64,000 nucleotides of DNA from JBMOKU01 sp049324315 (GTDB lineage Bacteria > Bacillota > Clostridia > Peptostreptococcales > Thermotaleaceae): assembly GCA_049324315.1 (NCBI GenBank), contig JBMOKU010000043.1, forward strand, positions 1-64,000, read 5' to 3'. Under the pieces are notes generated by a model that saw only the letters and a list, made by a program, of their open reading frames with translations, had not been told where the DNA came from and did not search any database. Below are positions 51,341-60,409 of this stretch, piece after piece (position 1 is the stretch's first letter; each line of letters starts with the position of its first letter). Position numbers and translations under genes: made by a program.

Positions 51341-52168
51341 ATGAAAAGAATATGGAACATAAAAGAAGGATTTATCGTCATAATAATTGTGTTGCTTGTT
51401 ATGGCCATCATCCCGGGTATTTTTTATAAAGATGTACTGAAGGTGAAACTGTATCCCCTTTTTAGGGAAGTGCAGAAAGCCATTATCTTAAGCAATGTCA
51501 AGGATTATCAACAACTGGAAACAGAGCACTTTATCATACACTATCAAACAGAAGACGAGGATATCATTCCGTTGATTGCAGAGGCATCAGAAAAGCATTA
51601 CAGTGATGTAAGCCGTCAGTTAGGGTATTTTCCAAAGGAAAAAACAGATGTTATCGTATATCATGATCCGGATGCCCTGATGAAGAACGCAAATTTGGGG
51701 CAAGGGAAACCACCAATGGGTGTATACTATGCTTCTACGATTCAAATTCTGTCCCCAAAATTGTGGGTGCAAGAGGGAGAAGATATGGAGAAGCTATTTA
51801 TGAATGAAGGGCCTATGGTCCATGAATTCACCCATCTGCTTGTAGATGATCTAACGAGAGGAAACTATCCTATGTGGTTTACGGAAGGGATGGCATTATA
51901 CCAGGAATACGTGCAAACAGGCTATCAATGGGGAAAAGAACTGTCCTATGAAGGAGAACCCTATACATTGGAGCAGCTTTCAGGAGAGTTTGATAACCTT
52001 GATATTATGTTGGCATATAAGCGTTCCTTCGAGATTGTTAAGACAATTGCAGAAAATGGGGGTCTTAACAACTTAAATGACGTCCTGAAAGAATTAGGAG
52101 AAGGAAAAAACTTTGATCAAGCAACAGAAGAAGTATATCAGATGCGTGCAGAGGATCTGTACAAGTGA
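51341..52168 (+). CDS. Membrane-anchored gluzincin-like peptidase (peptidase MA-like)
   Basis: The 275-aa protein has one N-terminal membrane helix (about 10-28) and an extracytoplasmic domain with zinc motif VHEFTHLLVDD followed by WFTEGMALYQEY. This is the HExxH plus downstream Glu arrangement of the peptidase-MA group. Substrate unknown. The ATG follows AAGGGGGAGGGG. An extended -10 (TGCTATAAT, about 51286) is the likely promoter. It lies between the subtilase (divergent) and walR. Confidence 0.85.
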   Translation: MKRIWNIKEGFIVIIIVLLVMAIIPGIFYKDVLKVKLYPLFREVQKAIILSNVKDYQQLETEHFIIHYQTEDEDIIPLIAEASEKHYSDVSRQLGYFPKEKTDVIVYHDPDALMKNANLGQGKPPMGVYYASTIQILSPKLWVQEGEDMEKLFMNEGPMVHEFTHLLVDDLTRGNYPMWFTEGMALYQEYVQTGYQWGKELSYEGEPYTLEQLSGEFDNLDIMLAYKRSFEIVKTIAENGGLNNLNDVLKELGEGKNFDQATEEVYQMRAEDLYK

Positions 52169-52195
52169 ACTCGTCCAGCTTTGCTGAACATCGGG

Positions 52196-52248
52196 GAATC
52201 AGATGGGGACTCTACCCCACCTGATTCAAGGTCCGCCTATAGAGGCGG
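52196..52248. repeat. Twin hairpins after the gluzincin gene
   Basis: GAATCAGATGGGG pairs with CCCCACCTGATTC (12 of 13), and CCGCC with GGCGG just downstream. This looks like another small dispersed palindromic element rather than a terminator, since no T-run follows. Confidence 0.5.
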
Positions 52249-52277
52249 GGGTCTTAACGCGATAAATCTTATAAGAT

Positions 52278-52308
52278 AAAAGGATATGTTGAAAAACATA
52301 TCCTTTTT
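52278..52308 (+). terminator. Terminator before walR
   Basis: AAGGATATGTT, GAAA loop, AACATATCCTT and a T-run. Confidence 0.88.
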
Positions 52309-52447
52309 GAAAATAATGCGTACTTTTTCATGAAGTTTTGGTACAATAGAGACAATAGCAGTAGAGTGAAATGTTTTCCGTGGACAAAAGGATTTGTTAA
52401 AAAAATACAGAATATATAATTATTTATAATTATAGGGAGAGAGATGC

Positions 52448-53137
52448 ATGAAGAGAAAAGTATTAGTCGTCGATGATGAGAAACCGATTTCTGATATTCT
52501 TAAGTTTAATTTGGAAAGAGAAGGTTATGAAGTGGATGTGGCCTTTGATGGGGAAGAGGCCATTCGCAAGGTATATCAAATAGAACCTGATCTGATTTTG
52601 CTGGATATTATGCTTCCTAAGATCGACGGTTTTCAAGCCTGCAAGAAAATAAGAGAAAATTTTTCGACACCGATTCTCATGCTGACTGCCAAGGAAGAAG
52701 AGGTGGATAAGGTTTTGGGATTAGAGTTGGGAGCTGATGACTATATTACCAAACCTTTCAGTGTTAGAGAACTGATGGCCAGAGTGAAGGCAAATATTCG
52801 AAGATTTGATACAAATGGACTCACGACAAAGGGAAGTGTTCTTACATCAGGTGACTTGCAGATTGATTTAGGAAAGTATGAAGTAAAAAAGAAACAGGAA
52901 GTTATTGAGCTAACCCTGCGAGAATTTGAACTTCTTAAATTTTTGGCTACCCAGGAAAACCAAGTGTTTACCAGGGAGCAGCTGCTGGAGGAAGTCTGGG
53001 GCTATGAGTACTATGGAGACATTCGAACGGTGGATGTTACGGTACGAAGACTCCGGGAGAAAGTCGAGGATAATTCCAGCAATCCAAAATATATCATGAC
53101 GAAGCGTGGAGTAGGTTACTACTTCAGGAGGGCATAG
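52448..53137 (+). CDS. walR: WalR (YycF) OmpR-family response regulator
   Basis: The 229-aa protein has a receiver domain with phosphorylated Asp53 (LLDIMLPK), acidic pocket VVDDEKP and Lys in DYITKPF. The winged-helix DNA-binding domain carries LTLREFELLKFLA and DIRTVDVTVRRLREKVE. It controls wall metabolism by binding TGTWAH-N5-TGTWAH. Family identity comes from the whole operon: walK, yycH, yycI, yycJ, htrA, rlmH. A TACAAT with TG extension at about 52340 is a candidate promoter. walK begins two bases after its stop. Confidence 0.93.
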   Translation: MKRKVLVVDDEKPISDILKFNLEREGYEVDVAFDGEEAIRKVYQIEPDLILLDIMLPKIDGFQACKKIRENFSTPILMLTAKEEEVDKVLGLELGADDYITKPFSVRELMARVKANIRRFDTNGLTTKGSVLTSGDLQIDLGKYEVKKKQEVIELTLREFELLKFLATQENQVFTREQLLEEVWGYEYYGDIRTVDVTVRRLREKVEDNSSNPKYIMTKRGVGYYFRRA

Positions 53138-53138
53138 T

Positions 53139-54995
53139 ATGTTTAAAAGTATAAGGTGGAAGTTTATTACCATATACTTCTTACTTGTATTTATTGCAAT
53201 GGTTATTGTCGGTGTGTTCATCATACAGCAGTTTGAGGAATATTATCTGAATGAAGAGAGCAAAAAACTGAGTAATATAGCTGATCAGATTATAAAATCC
53301 TTGGCTGAATATGAACAGCTTGAAGACAGAAAGCAAGATGTCAAGTTGACGATCGATCAATTGGCTTACATGAATGTTGAAATTTATGTGCTTGAACAAG
53401 AGGCACCGGACTTTAAGATTGTCGCTACAACCAATCAAAATCCATCTGTGCGGGGTAGCAGTGCTAAGGATAATCCTGGCATTTTAAACTTTGAATTAAT
53501 CATTGATGGACGAAAAGCCATCACGGAGGGTGACTATAAAAGAAAAATCCAACAGATAGGCAGCGAAAATGGAGACCAAGAAATAAACAGTTATGAAGCG
53601 GAGCCCCATCCTACGAAGGACATGGTCTTGCCTATCCATAATAAGACGGGGAAGATGATTGGTATTCTTTATCTTCGTTCTGACTTGTCAGCAATTTATA
53701 AATCCTTGGAAGAATCAAGGGTGATTCTAACGAAAGCCACCATGTTGGCGCTAATCATTACTTTCTTTCTTGGTTTTTTTATCGCCCGTAGCGTTACGGA
53801 GCCAATCAATGATGTTACGGTGAAGGCTGCAAAGATGGCGCGGGGTGATTTTGACCAGATTGTTGACATAAAATCTGATGATGAAATCGGTCAATTGGGA
53901 AGTATGTTTAACCACTTAACGGGTAAATTGAAAAATACCCTTGCTGAGATTTCCAGTGAAAAGAGCAAGCTGGAAACAATCTTGAACAACATGGCGGACG
54001 GACTAATTGCCGTTAACAATGGTGGGAGAATTATCCATGCCAACCGAAGTGCCGTGAAAATGCTAGGGCTGCCAAAGGGTGTTCTTGAGCATACCCCCTA
54101 TGATGATATGATGGGTAAGCTAAATGAAAAGCTGACCTTAGAGTCTATTGAAGAGTACAGCCCTGATTGGGTGGGCAGTGAAAACATCGTGAAGGGAGAT
54201 TCTATTTTCCTGGCAAAATTTGCGCCTTTTCAAGATGAAAAAGGCGAAAAGGCCGGAATCGTCATGGTTTTACAGGATATTACCGAGAGGCAAAAACTGG
54301 ACAACATGCGGAAAGATTTTGTTGCCAATGTGTCCCACGAATTAAAGACGCCTCTGACCAGCATCAAAAGCTATGCGGAGACATTGCTCAGCGGTGCTTT
54401 GGACGATCGGCAGCTTTCAGAAAGCTTCTTGTCCGTTATTAATACAGAAGCAGACAGAATGACAAGACTGGTACGAGATCTGCTGCAGCTTACCAGTTTA
54501 GACAGCAAGCAAGTGAAGTGGAAGAAGAGCGAGATTGACCTTGTATACTTAATCGAAAATGCCGTTGTAAAAGTTGACTTGACTGCGAAGAATAAACAGC
54601 AAAGAATCAAATTTGTTTCTCAAGAACCCACACTGATTGGTACTATGGATGAAGACAGGATTGAGCAAGTGCTTTTAAATATTTTAAGCAATGCCATCAA
54701 ATATACGCCGGAGGGCGGAGAAATTAAAATCTTTTTGACACAGCAGGAAGAACAGGCCATTATCAAAATTATTGACAATGGGATGGGTATACCCAAGGAA
54801 GATATTCCCAGACTTTTTGAAAGATTCTATCGGGTGGATAAGGCCAGATCCAGAGAAATGGGAGGTACCGGACTGGGACTTTCCATTGCAAAACAAATCA
54901 TAGAAGCTCATGACGGGTCCATTGATATTTCCAGCGAATTTGGTGAAGGAACAGAAGTAAAGATTATCTTGCCACTTAGGGAAAAAACTGTGTAA
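53139..54995 (+). CDS. walK: WalK (YycG) sensor histidine kinase
   Basis: The 618-aa kinase has two membrane helices (about 8-30 and 200-220) around an extracytoplasmic sensor, then HAMP (about 222-275), PAS (about 285-390), a dimerization domain with the phospho-His in VSHELKTPLTS (about H399) and an ATPase domain with N, G1 and G2 boxes (NILSNAIKYTPEGG, DNGMGIPKED, GGTGLGLSIA). It phosphorylates WalR in response to wall state. It is translationally coupled to walR. The yycH and yycI regulators follow after the secreted protein. Confidence 0.95.
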   Translation: MFKSIRWKFITIYFLLVFIAMVIVGVFIIQQFEEYYLNEESKKLSNIADQIIKSLAEYEQLEDRKQDVKLTIDQLAYMNVEIYVLEQEAPDFKIVATTNQNPSVRGSSAKDNPGILNFELIIDGRKAITEGDYKRKIQQIGSENGDQEINSYEAEPHPTKDMVLPIHNKTGKMIGILYLRSDLSAIYKSLEESRVILTKATMLALIITFFLGFFIARSVTEPINDVTVKAAKMARGDFDQIVDIKSDDEIGQLGSMFNHLTGKLKNTLAEISSEKSKLETILNNMADGLIAVNNGGRIIHANRSAVKMLGLPKGVLEHTPYDDMMGKLNEKLTLESIEEYSPDWVGSENIVKGDSIFLAKFAPFQDEKGEKAGIVMVLQDITERQKLDNMRKDFVANVSHELKTPLTSIKSYAETLLSGALDDRQLSESFLSVINTEADRMTRLVRDLLQLTSLDSKQVKWKKSEIDLVYLIENAVVKVDLTAKNKQQRIKFVSQEPTLIGTMDEDRIEQVLLNILSNAIKYTPEGGEIKIFLTQQEEQAIIKIIDNGMGIPKEDIPRLFERFYRVDKARSREMGGTGLGLSIAKQIIEAHDGSIDISSEFGEGTEVKIILPLREKTV

Positions 54996-55012
54996 TAGAT
55001 ATTTAAAATCAT

Positions 55013-55029
55013 TGTAATATGATTGTAAT
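55013..55029 (+). promoter_or_regulatory. WalR box upstream of the secreted protein gene
   Basis: TGTAAT-ATGAT-TGTAAT matches TGTWAH-N5-TGTWAH exactly. It ends 10 bp before a TATAAT (55040-55045), overlapping the -35 position, the arrangement of an activated promoter. Confidence 0.65.
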
Positions 55030-55087
55030 AATATTTATATATAATATAGGTATCGAAGGATAATTGTATGTACTAGGAGGAGTATGT

Positions 55088-55567
55088 ATGTTCAAAAAGG
55101 TGATCACCGGAGCACTGGTGGTTGTCGTACTGGTCTCATCAAACATCGTTGTTTATGCAGACACTGCGAATCCCGTGCTAGGTGTTGATAAATCTATAGA
55201 AGCCGATATTAATATGGTTGTAAACAGCCCTAAGAAAAACAATAATGGCGAGATTATTGTTTTGGACAATCTTTTAGTTTCTGTTCAAATCTTAGAAAAT
55301 TCCAGTGTGACGTTGAATATCTATAAGGAAGATTCAGCAAAAGCTGAATATGTCATTTGGAAGACAGAGACCATTGATAAGGGAGAGGATGCAAGGACTT
55401 TTGTAAAGGAGTACAAAGACCTGGCTGTAGGAAACTATAAAATGGTTTTTGAAGCAAAGGGCAAAAAATCAAAGTCCTTATTATTTAAGGTAGAGAAGAA
55501 AGAAAAGGAGATACAAAAGTTGCAGGAGATGCCCGTTGTTGATGTCCTTAACGTTTTCAAAAAGTAG
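55088..55567 (+). CDS. Secreted protein of unknown function within the wal operon
   Basis: The 159-aa protein has a signal peptide (KVITGALVVVVLVSSNIVVYA, quoted in part; likely cut after VYA). The mature part is predicted mostly beta, with INMVVNSPKK, SVTLNIYKED and AVGNYKMVFEAKGKKSKSLLFKVEKKE, resembling an Ig-like or beta-sandwich fold. A short tail follows. No known family recognised. ATG 55088 lies five bases after GGAGGAG. It is inserted between walK and yycH, which is not the usual gene order, and has its own WalR box. It may be a wall or sensor accessory protein. Confidence 0.7.
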   Translation: MFKKVITGALVVVVLVSSNIVVYADTANPVLGVDKSIEADINMVVNSPKKNNNGEIIVLDNLLVSVQILENSSVTLNIYKEDSAKAEYVIWKTETIDKGEDARTFVKEYKDLAVGNYKMVFEAKGKKSKSLLFKVEKKEKEIQKLQEMPVVDVLNVFKK

Positions 55568-55591
55568 CTGGACATTTGGGAGATGGATACC

Positions 55592-57046
55592 ATGAAAAAG
55601 GAGACTTTTAAAACCATTCTGTTAATATGTCTGTTTGCTCTCTGTACAGCGCTGACACAGCAGCTGTGGATTAACCTGCCATTAACAGAAGTGGCTTTAA
55701 TGAGTGAAGCAGCGAAGAATAATCTTGCTGCCGAGAATATAAAAAATAATATGATGCATGTAATTAACCCCCAAAGTTTTACCATTAACTTTGGGGATTT
55801 TGATAGTACCGTCCTTTTTTCGGATACATACCAAATATGGCAGGATATTCGTGCTATCTTACCTGAATATTTCTCAGAGAAGACGGAAGTAGAAGAAATA
55901 TCAAGACAGGACTGGGAAACAGCGTACCAAAAAAAATCTGTAAAACTGGATTTTGGATATAAGATACCAGCACATGTTTTACGGGATGTTGTACAGGGCG
56001 GCGACTCCGGTATATATAAAAAAGTAACGGATATCGATAGCATACTGGTGCCTGCCGGTGAAGATTACACCCTTTACCTGGCTAATGCAGCTGAAGATAA
56101 GTACTATAAGGCTGGATGCAAAGGGGGAAGCAACGGAAATCAAATCATTGCACAGAAAATCAGTGAAATCAAAACAGAAAATCAGTATGAATCCTATAAG
56201 TCGATTAAAGAATTTTGGGGAGTTGAAAATCCGGTACTGATGCCGATCCCCTCGGACCAAAGCTACGCCTCCAACTCAAAGCTTATTTCCAAGCTGGTGG
56301 TGGAACCTGAAATCAATGAAAATCGAGCAGATTATTTTGCAGGTACTTTTTTTGGTACGAACTTTGACTTTATTCGAAAGATTACTGAAACCAACGGAAC
56401 CATTATATACATGTATGGCTACGGACAAAGAACGTTGAAGATTTATCCTTCCGGACTCCTTGAATATCTGGAAGAAGAAAACAACACAAAATCCGGCAGT
56501 ACAATGGTACCATGGGATGCTGTGAAAATTGGCATTGATTTTATTAAAAAGCATGGCGATTTTCCGAAAAGTGAGGATGGCATGTATCTAAGAGCTATCC
56601 AACCTATTGAGAAGAAAAATGGCTATATCCTTTTATTTGGTTATCGGATGAATAAGCTTCCGGTTTATGTTGATCATGATTTGCTTCGATCTCCCATTGA
56701 GCTGGAGGTAATGAATCATCAGGTTACTTCATATAAAAGGTACATCAAAGAGATCAAAAAAGAAAATATAGAGAATGTTGATATCCTTCCACCTTATCAT
56801 ATACTGTTGAATATCGAGAAGAACAAGAATATGATTGCAAAGAAATTTGCAGCTGAAGCGAAGGAAGGGACAAAGCAAGGTGAAACAGTGATAAGAGATG
56901 TTACAAATCAGATTTTCTCCTCTATTCGTTCCATAGAAATGGGCTATTTTGATAAAGATGACAAGATGATACCGGTTTGGGTTATTACCATCGGAAAAGA
57001 CGTTTATTATTTTGATATCTATACAGGATTGAACTATACAGATTGA
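55592..57046 (+). CDS. yycH: YycH (WalH) regulatory protein
   Basis: The 484-aa protein has one N-terminal membrane helix (KTILLICLFALCTALTQQLW) and a large extracytoplasmic part in the two-domain YycH fold (PF07435 type): RAILPEYFSE, GTFFGTNFDF and MYGYGQRTLKIYPSGLLEY. Together with YycI it holds WalK in check at the membrane. ATG 55592 lies nine bases after GGGAG; the ATG three codons up abuts it. yycI starts 43 bp downstream. Confidence 0.9.
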   Translation: MKKETFKTILLICLFALCTALTQQLWINLPLTEVALMSEAAKNNLAAENIKNNMMHVINPQSFTINFGDFDSTVLFSDTYQIWQDIRAILPEYFSEKTEVEEISRQDWETAYQKKSVKLDFGYKIPAHVLRDVVQGGDSGIYKKVTDIDSILVPAGEDYTLYLANAAEDKYYKAGCKGGSNGNQIIAQKISEIKTENQYESYKSIKEFWGVENPVLMPIPSDQSYASNSKLISKLVVEPEINENRADYFAGTFFGTNFDFIRKITETNGTIIYMYGYGQRTLKIYPSGLLEYLEEENNTKSGSTMVPWDAVKIGIDFIKKHGDFPKSEDGMYLRAIQPIEKKNGYILLFGYRMNKLPVYVDHDLLRSPIELEVMNHQVTSYKRYIKEIKKENIENVDILPPYHILLNIEKNKNMIAKKFAAEAKEGTKQGETVIRDVTNQIFSSIRSIEMGYFDKDDKMIPVWVITIGKDVYYFDIYTGLNYTD

Positions 57047-57088
57047 TAAGGCTAATACTCTTTGTGATTTTATGGGAATGGTGAAGAC

Positions 57089-57895
57089 ATGGATTGGTCA
57101 AAAGCGAAGAATATTCTCATTGCTGCGTTTATTATTACAAATATATTTCTGATCGTCAATATCGAACGAGAATTGATGAGTGCCAACGATTTTGGTGTAC
57201 TTACCCAAGATCAGGTAAATGAGATACTGGATATCCTTGAGGAGAAAAATGTAACCGTGGATACCTCGCTGCCTCCTATGCCCATGGTTTTATCTAATCT
57301 AGATGTTGCCTACGAAACCTTTGACAAGGACGACGTATATCGTCGACTATCCAGCGACGGTGTTGACGACGGAAGATGGCGTATTTATATATATGAAAAC
57401 AGGCTGATTTGTGTCAGCAGTCAGAGAAAAACAAGTCTCACTACTTTAGATGAGACTGTAGCATACGACAAAGCAATAGAATTTATCGAAAGCTATCAAT
57501 GGGCAAAAAAGGAAGAGATCGATCATTGGACCACCTTTTTTAATGGAAGAGAGTATGAAGTGGTGTTTAAGCAAAGATATAAAGGCTTTTTCTTAGAGAG
57601 TAGTGAAATGCGGGTCTTTGTTGATCAAGAGGGAATCAAGCAATTTGAGCGGGTATGGCTGGAACCGATTAAGATGAAAACAAAGAAATATGCTGTCATG
57701 CCTGCACCCAAAGCAATCCTTTTAGGGATTGACCGATTAAAAGAGTATGATGAAGAAATCATCATTCAAGATATCCAATTAGGTTACTGGTTTTCTTGGG
57801 ACAATGCGAAATCCGGTACGGCAATTCCCGCATGGAGAATAAGAATCCAAGGGGTAGAGGAGCCCGTCTTCTTTTCCGCCGATGAAAACTATTAG
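57089..57895 (+). CDS. yycI: YycI (WalI) regulatory protein
   Basis: The 268-aa protein opens MDWSKAKNILIAAFIITNIF, the family's single membrane helix. A YycH/YycI-type extracytoplasmic domain follows and ends with the GYWFSWDNAKSGTAIPAWRI block. It forms a membrane complex with YycH and WalK. Length is normal. A strong terminator follows, so murA is expressed from its own promoter. Confidence 0.92.
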   Translation: MDWSKAKNILIAAFIITNIFLIVNIERELMSANDFGVLTQDQVNEILDILEEKNVTVDTSLPPMPMVLSNLDVAYETFDKDDVYRRLSSDGVDDGRWRIYIYENRLICVSSQRKTSLTTLDETVAYDKAIEFIESYQWAKKEEIDHWTTFFNGREYEVVFKQRYKGFFLESSEMRVFVDQEGIKQFERVWLEPIKMKTKKYAVMPAPKAILLGIDRLKEYDEEIIIQDIQLGYWFSWDNAKSGTAIPAWRIRIQGVEEPVFFSADENY

Positions 57896-57900
57896 GTAAA

Positions 57901-57943
57901 AAGTAGGAGTTAAGGGAAAATCTAACTCCTACTTTACTTTTTT
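57901..57943 (+). terminator. Terminator after yycI
   Basis: AAGTAGGAGTTA and TAACTCCTACTT form a perfect 12-bp stem, followed by TACTTTTTTCC. Confidence 0.9.
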
Positions 57944-58041
57944 CCAGTCCTATAGCTTCATTTCCATTCAATACATACTTATCAAAAGAAACTATTAGTG
58001 ATATAATGATGAAAGACTGAGGAAATTGTGATGACATTTTT

Positions 58042-58070
58042 TTGACAATTAGATATTTTAGAGATATAAT
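58042..58070 (+). promoter_or_regulatory. murA promoter
   Basis: A perfect TTGACA, an exact 17-bp spacer and a perfect TATAAT: the strongest sigma-A promoter in the window. Confidence 0.88.
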
Positions 58071-58158
58071 AATGAATTGCCCATGATAATATCGGTACAT
58101 AGTGAGAATAAACTTCGATGTATGATGGATGAATAATTGAAGGAGTGGGGAATAACCT

Positions 58159-59430
58159 ATGGACAAACTTGTTATTGAAGGTGGACACAAATTAAAGGGA
58201 AAAGTAGAGATTAGCGGATTCAAAAATGCCGCTGTCGCCATCATACCAGCTTCAATACTATCGGGAGACCGATGTATAATCGAGAATTTGCCTAATATTC
58301 GGGATGTACATGTATTGGGTGAGATATTACAAGAACTTGGGGCAAAAGTCGTATATAAACCAGAGCAAAAAGTCATGGAAATAGATACAAGCACGATCAC
58401 AGAATGCTTTGCATCCTACGAAATCGCCAGTAAATTAAGGGCATCCTATTATCTTTTAGGCGCTTCTTTGGGGAGATTTAAGAAAGCAGTCGTATCTTTG
58501 CCAGGTGGATGCAATATAGGAACGAGGCCTATCGATCAACATATCAAAGGGTTTGAAGCACTAGGTGCTAAAGTGGAAATCGAGCATGGTTTTATCCATG
58601 TGGAGGCTGAAGAGTTGATTGGAACGGAGATCTATCTTGACGTGGTAAGTGTCGGAGCTACCATCAATATTATGATGGCTGCCTGTCATGCAAAGGGTAC
58701 AACCATCATCGAAAATGCAGCAAAGGAACCCCATGTAGTAGATGTGGCCAACTTTTTGAACTCCATGGGCGCAGATATCAGAGGGGCGGGGACAGATGTT
58801 ATTAAGATTCACGGCGTGGAGGCTATGCATGGAACCACTTACAGCGTGATCCCAGATCAGATAGAAGCAGGAACCTTTATGATTGTGGCAGCGGCGACTG
58901 GTGGAGATGTAACCATTGATAATGTGATTACAAAGCATCTGGAACCCATTACTGCGAAGCTAAAAGAAATGGGACTAGAGATTGAAGAAGACGCAGATTC
59001 TCTAAGAGTAATTGGTAAAGATAAGTTGAAGAAAGTCAATATAAAAACATTGGTTTATCCTGGATTTCCAACAGATTTGCAGCAGCCGATTTCTGCTGTG
59101 TTAACCCAGGCAAAGGGCACAAGTATTGTCACAGAGACCATTTATGAAGGTAGATTCAAGCATGTGGATGAGTTGAAAAGAATGGGTGCCAACATTAAAG
59201 TAGAAGGTAGAGTTGCTGTTATCCAAGGGGTTGAGAGGCTATCCGGAGCAAAGGTAGCGGCTACCGATTTACGAGCCGGAGCTGCGCTAATCGTGGCAGG
59301 GCTCATGGCCGATGGCATCACGGAGATAGAAAATATTCATCATATTGATCGAGGATATGAAAACATCGAACAGAAGCTTATAAGTCTAGGCGCAAAAATT
59401 ACGAGGGAAAAAAGAGAAGGACAGGTATGA
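58159..59430 (+). CDS. murA: UDP-N-acetylglucosamine 1-carboxyvinyltransferase
   Basis: The 423-aa enzyme transfers enolpyruvate to UDP-GlcNAc, the first committed step of peptidoglycan synthesis. It has the KNAAVAIIPAS opening, the fosfomycin-target Cys118 in PGGCNIGTRPIDQH, and RAGAALIVAGL near the C-terminus. It has the normal Firmicute length. A GAAGGAGTGGGG site precedes the ATG. In B. subtilis murA is not in this place, so its insertion between yycI and yycJ is a lineage feature. Confidence 0.95.
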   Translation: MDKLVIEGGHKLKGKVEISGFKNAAVAIIPASILSGDRCIIENLPNIRDVHVLGEILQELGAKVVYKPEQKVMEIDTSTITECFASYEIASKLRASYYLLGASLGRFKKAVVSLPGGCNIGTRPIDQHIKGFEALGAKVEIEHGFIHVEAEELIGTEIYLDVVSVGATINIMMAACHAKGTTIIENAAKEPHVVDVANFLNSMGADIRGAGTDVIKIHGVEAMHGTTYSVIPDQIEAGTFMIVAAATGGDVTIDNVITKHLEPITAKLKEMGLEIEEDADSLRVIGKDKLKKVNIKTLVYPGFPTDLQQPISAVLTQAKGTSIVTETIYEGRFKHVDELKRMGANIKVEGRVAVIQGVERLSGAKVAATDLRAGAALIVAGLMADGITEIENIHHIDRGYENIEQKLISLGAKITREKREGQV

Positions 59431-59455
59431 GAAAGACGACCTGTCTTTTCCTTTG
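59420..59455 (+). terminator. murA terminator overlapping its stop codon
   Basis: GACAGGT (59420-59426) pairs with ACCTGTC (59439-59445) and TTTTCCTTT follows; the left arm lies in the last codons. Confidence 0.7.
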
Positions 59456-59522
59456 TTCAGGGTTGGTATATAATATATAGACAAGCAAGTATAGATCAAC
59501 ACATCGAAACAGGATATTTTTT

Positions 59523-59550
59523 GTAGGGAACGCCCCCTGTGGCGTTCCGT
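59523..59550. repeat. GTAGGGAACGCC hairpin repeat
   Basis: GGAACGCC and GGCGTTCC form an 8-bp stem inside the GTAGGG...CGTAAA frame shared with the other small repeats. Confidence 0.6.
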
Positions 59551-59592
59551 AAAATGTAGATTACTTTAAAGCTATAGATTATGGAGGAAAAC

Positions 59593-60399
59593 ATGGGAAT
59601 TCGATTTTGTTCTTTAGCCAGCGGAAGCAGCGGCAACTGTCAGTACATCGGAAATGAAGAAATGGGACTATTAGTGGATGTGGGGCTCTCTGGAAAGAGA
59701 GTCATTCAATGTATGGAATCCATCGGAGAACGTATGGAAAAGCTCAACGGAATTTTGATTACCCACGAGCATAGCGACCATATCCGGGGGATTGGCATCC
59801 TTTCCAGAAAGTTTAATATCCCCATATATGCTAATACTAATACATGGGAAGAAATGAAAGGAAAGATCGGTGGAATTCGAGAAGAAAATATTCGTACATT
59901 TAATACCGGGGAAGAGTTTTCTATTGGCAGCATAAGAATCAGACCTTACGGGATCCCCCACGATGCCAAGGAACCAGTGGCTTTCTCCTTTTTCTGCGAC
60001 GGTGTCAAGGTAAGCATCGCTACGGACTTAGGCTATGTCAGTGATGAAATAAAAGAAGAAATCAGAGATGCCGATCTATTGATGCTGGAGTCCAATCATG
60101 ATGTAGAAATGCTGAAAATGGGGAAATACCCATGGTATCTGAAAAAGAGGATATTAGGAGAACGCGGTCACTTATCCAATGACACTGCCGGTGAAGTGAT
60201 TGCGGATATGATGGAAGACAACAGCATGACAACCAATATTCTACTTGGGCACCTTAGCAAAGAAAACAACTTTCCCGAGCTGGCTTATGAAACCGTAAAA
60301 TCTGTACTGCAGTCAAGAAAAATTCAGGTTGGATTAGATCTCAATCTTGATTTAACCTACCGGGATCGGGTAAGTAGAGTATATAATATACGAAAATAA
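59593..60399 (+). CDS. yycJ: YycJ (WalJ) metallo-beta-lactamase-fold hydrolase
   Basis: The 268-aa protein opens GIRFCSLASGSSGNCQYIG, the family signature. It has the metal site THEHSDHIRG, a downstream PHDAKEP, ATDLG and ESNHD, and ends with a glycine-rich domain (LLGHLSKENN). It is a cytoplasmic exonuclease-like phosphodiesterase of the wal operon. ATG 59593 follows GGAGG by five bases. Confidence 0.93.
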   Translation: MGIRFCSLASGSSGNCQYIGNEEMGLLVDVGLSGKRVIQCMESIGERMEKLNGILITHEHSDHIRGIGILSRKFNIPIYANTNTWEEMKGKIGGIREENIRTFNTGEEFSIGSIRIRPYGIPHDAKEPVAFSFFCDGVKVSIATDLGYVSDEIKEEIRDADLLMLESNHDVEMLKMGKYPWYLKKRILGERGHLSNDTAGEVIADMMEDNSMTTNILLGHLSKENNFPELAYETVKSVLQSRKIQVGLDLNLDLTYRDRVSRVYNIRK

Positions 60400-60409
60400 G
60401 AGGAAAGAA

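Noticed and set aside
57762..58400. Long minus-strand frame across the yycI-murA gap
   Set aside because: Antisense to two conserved genes and a perfect promoter; no ribosome site and no domain features.
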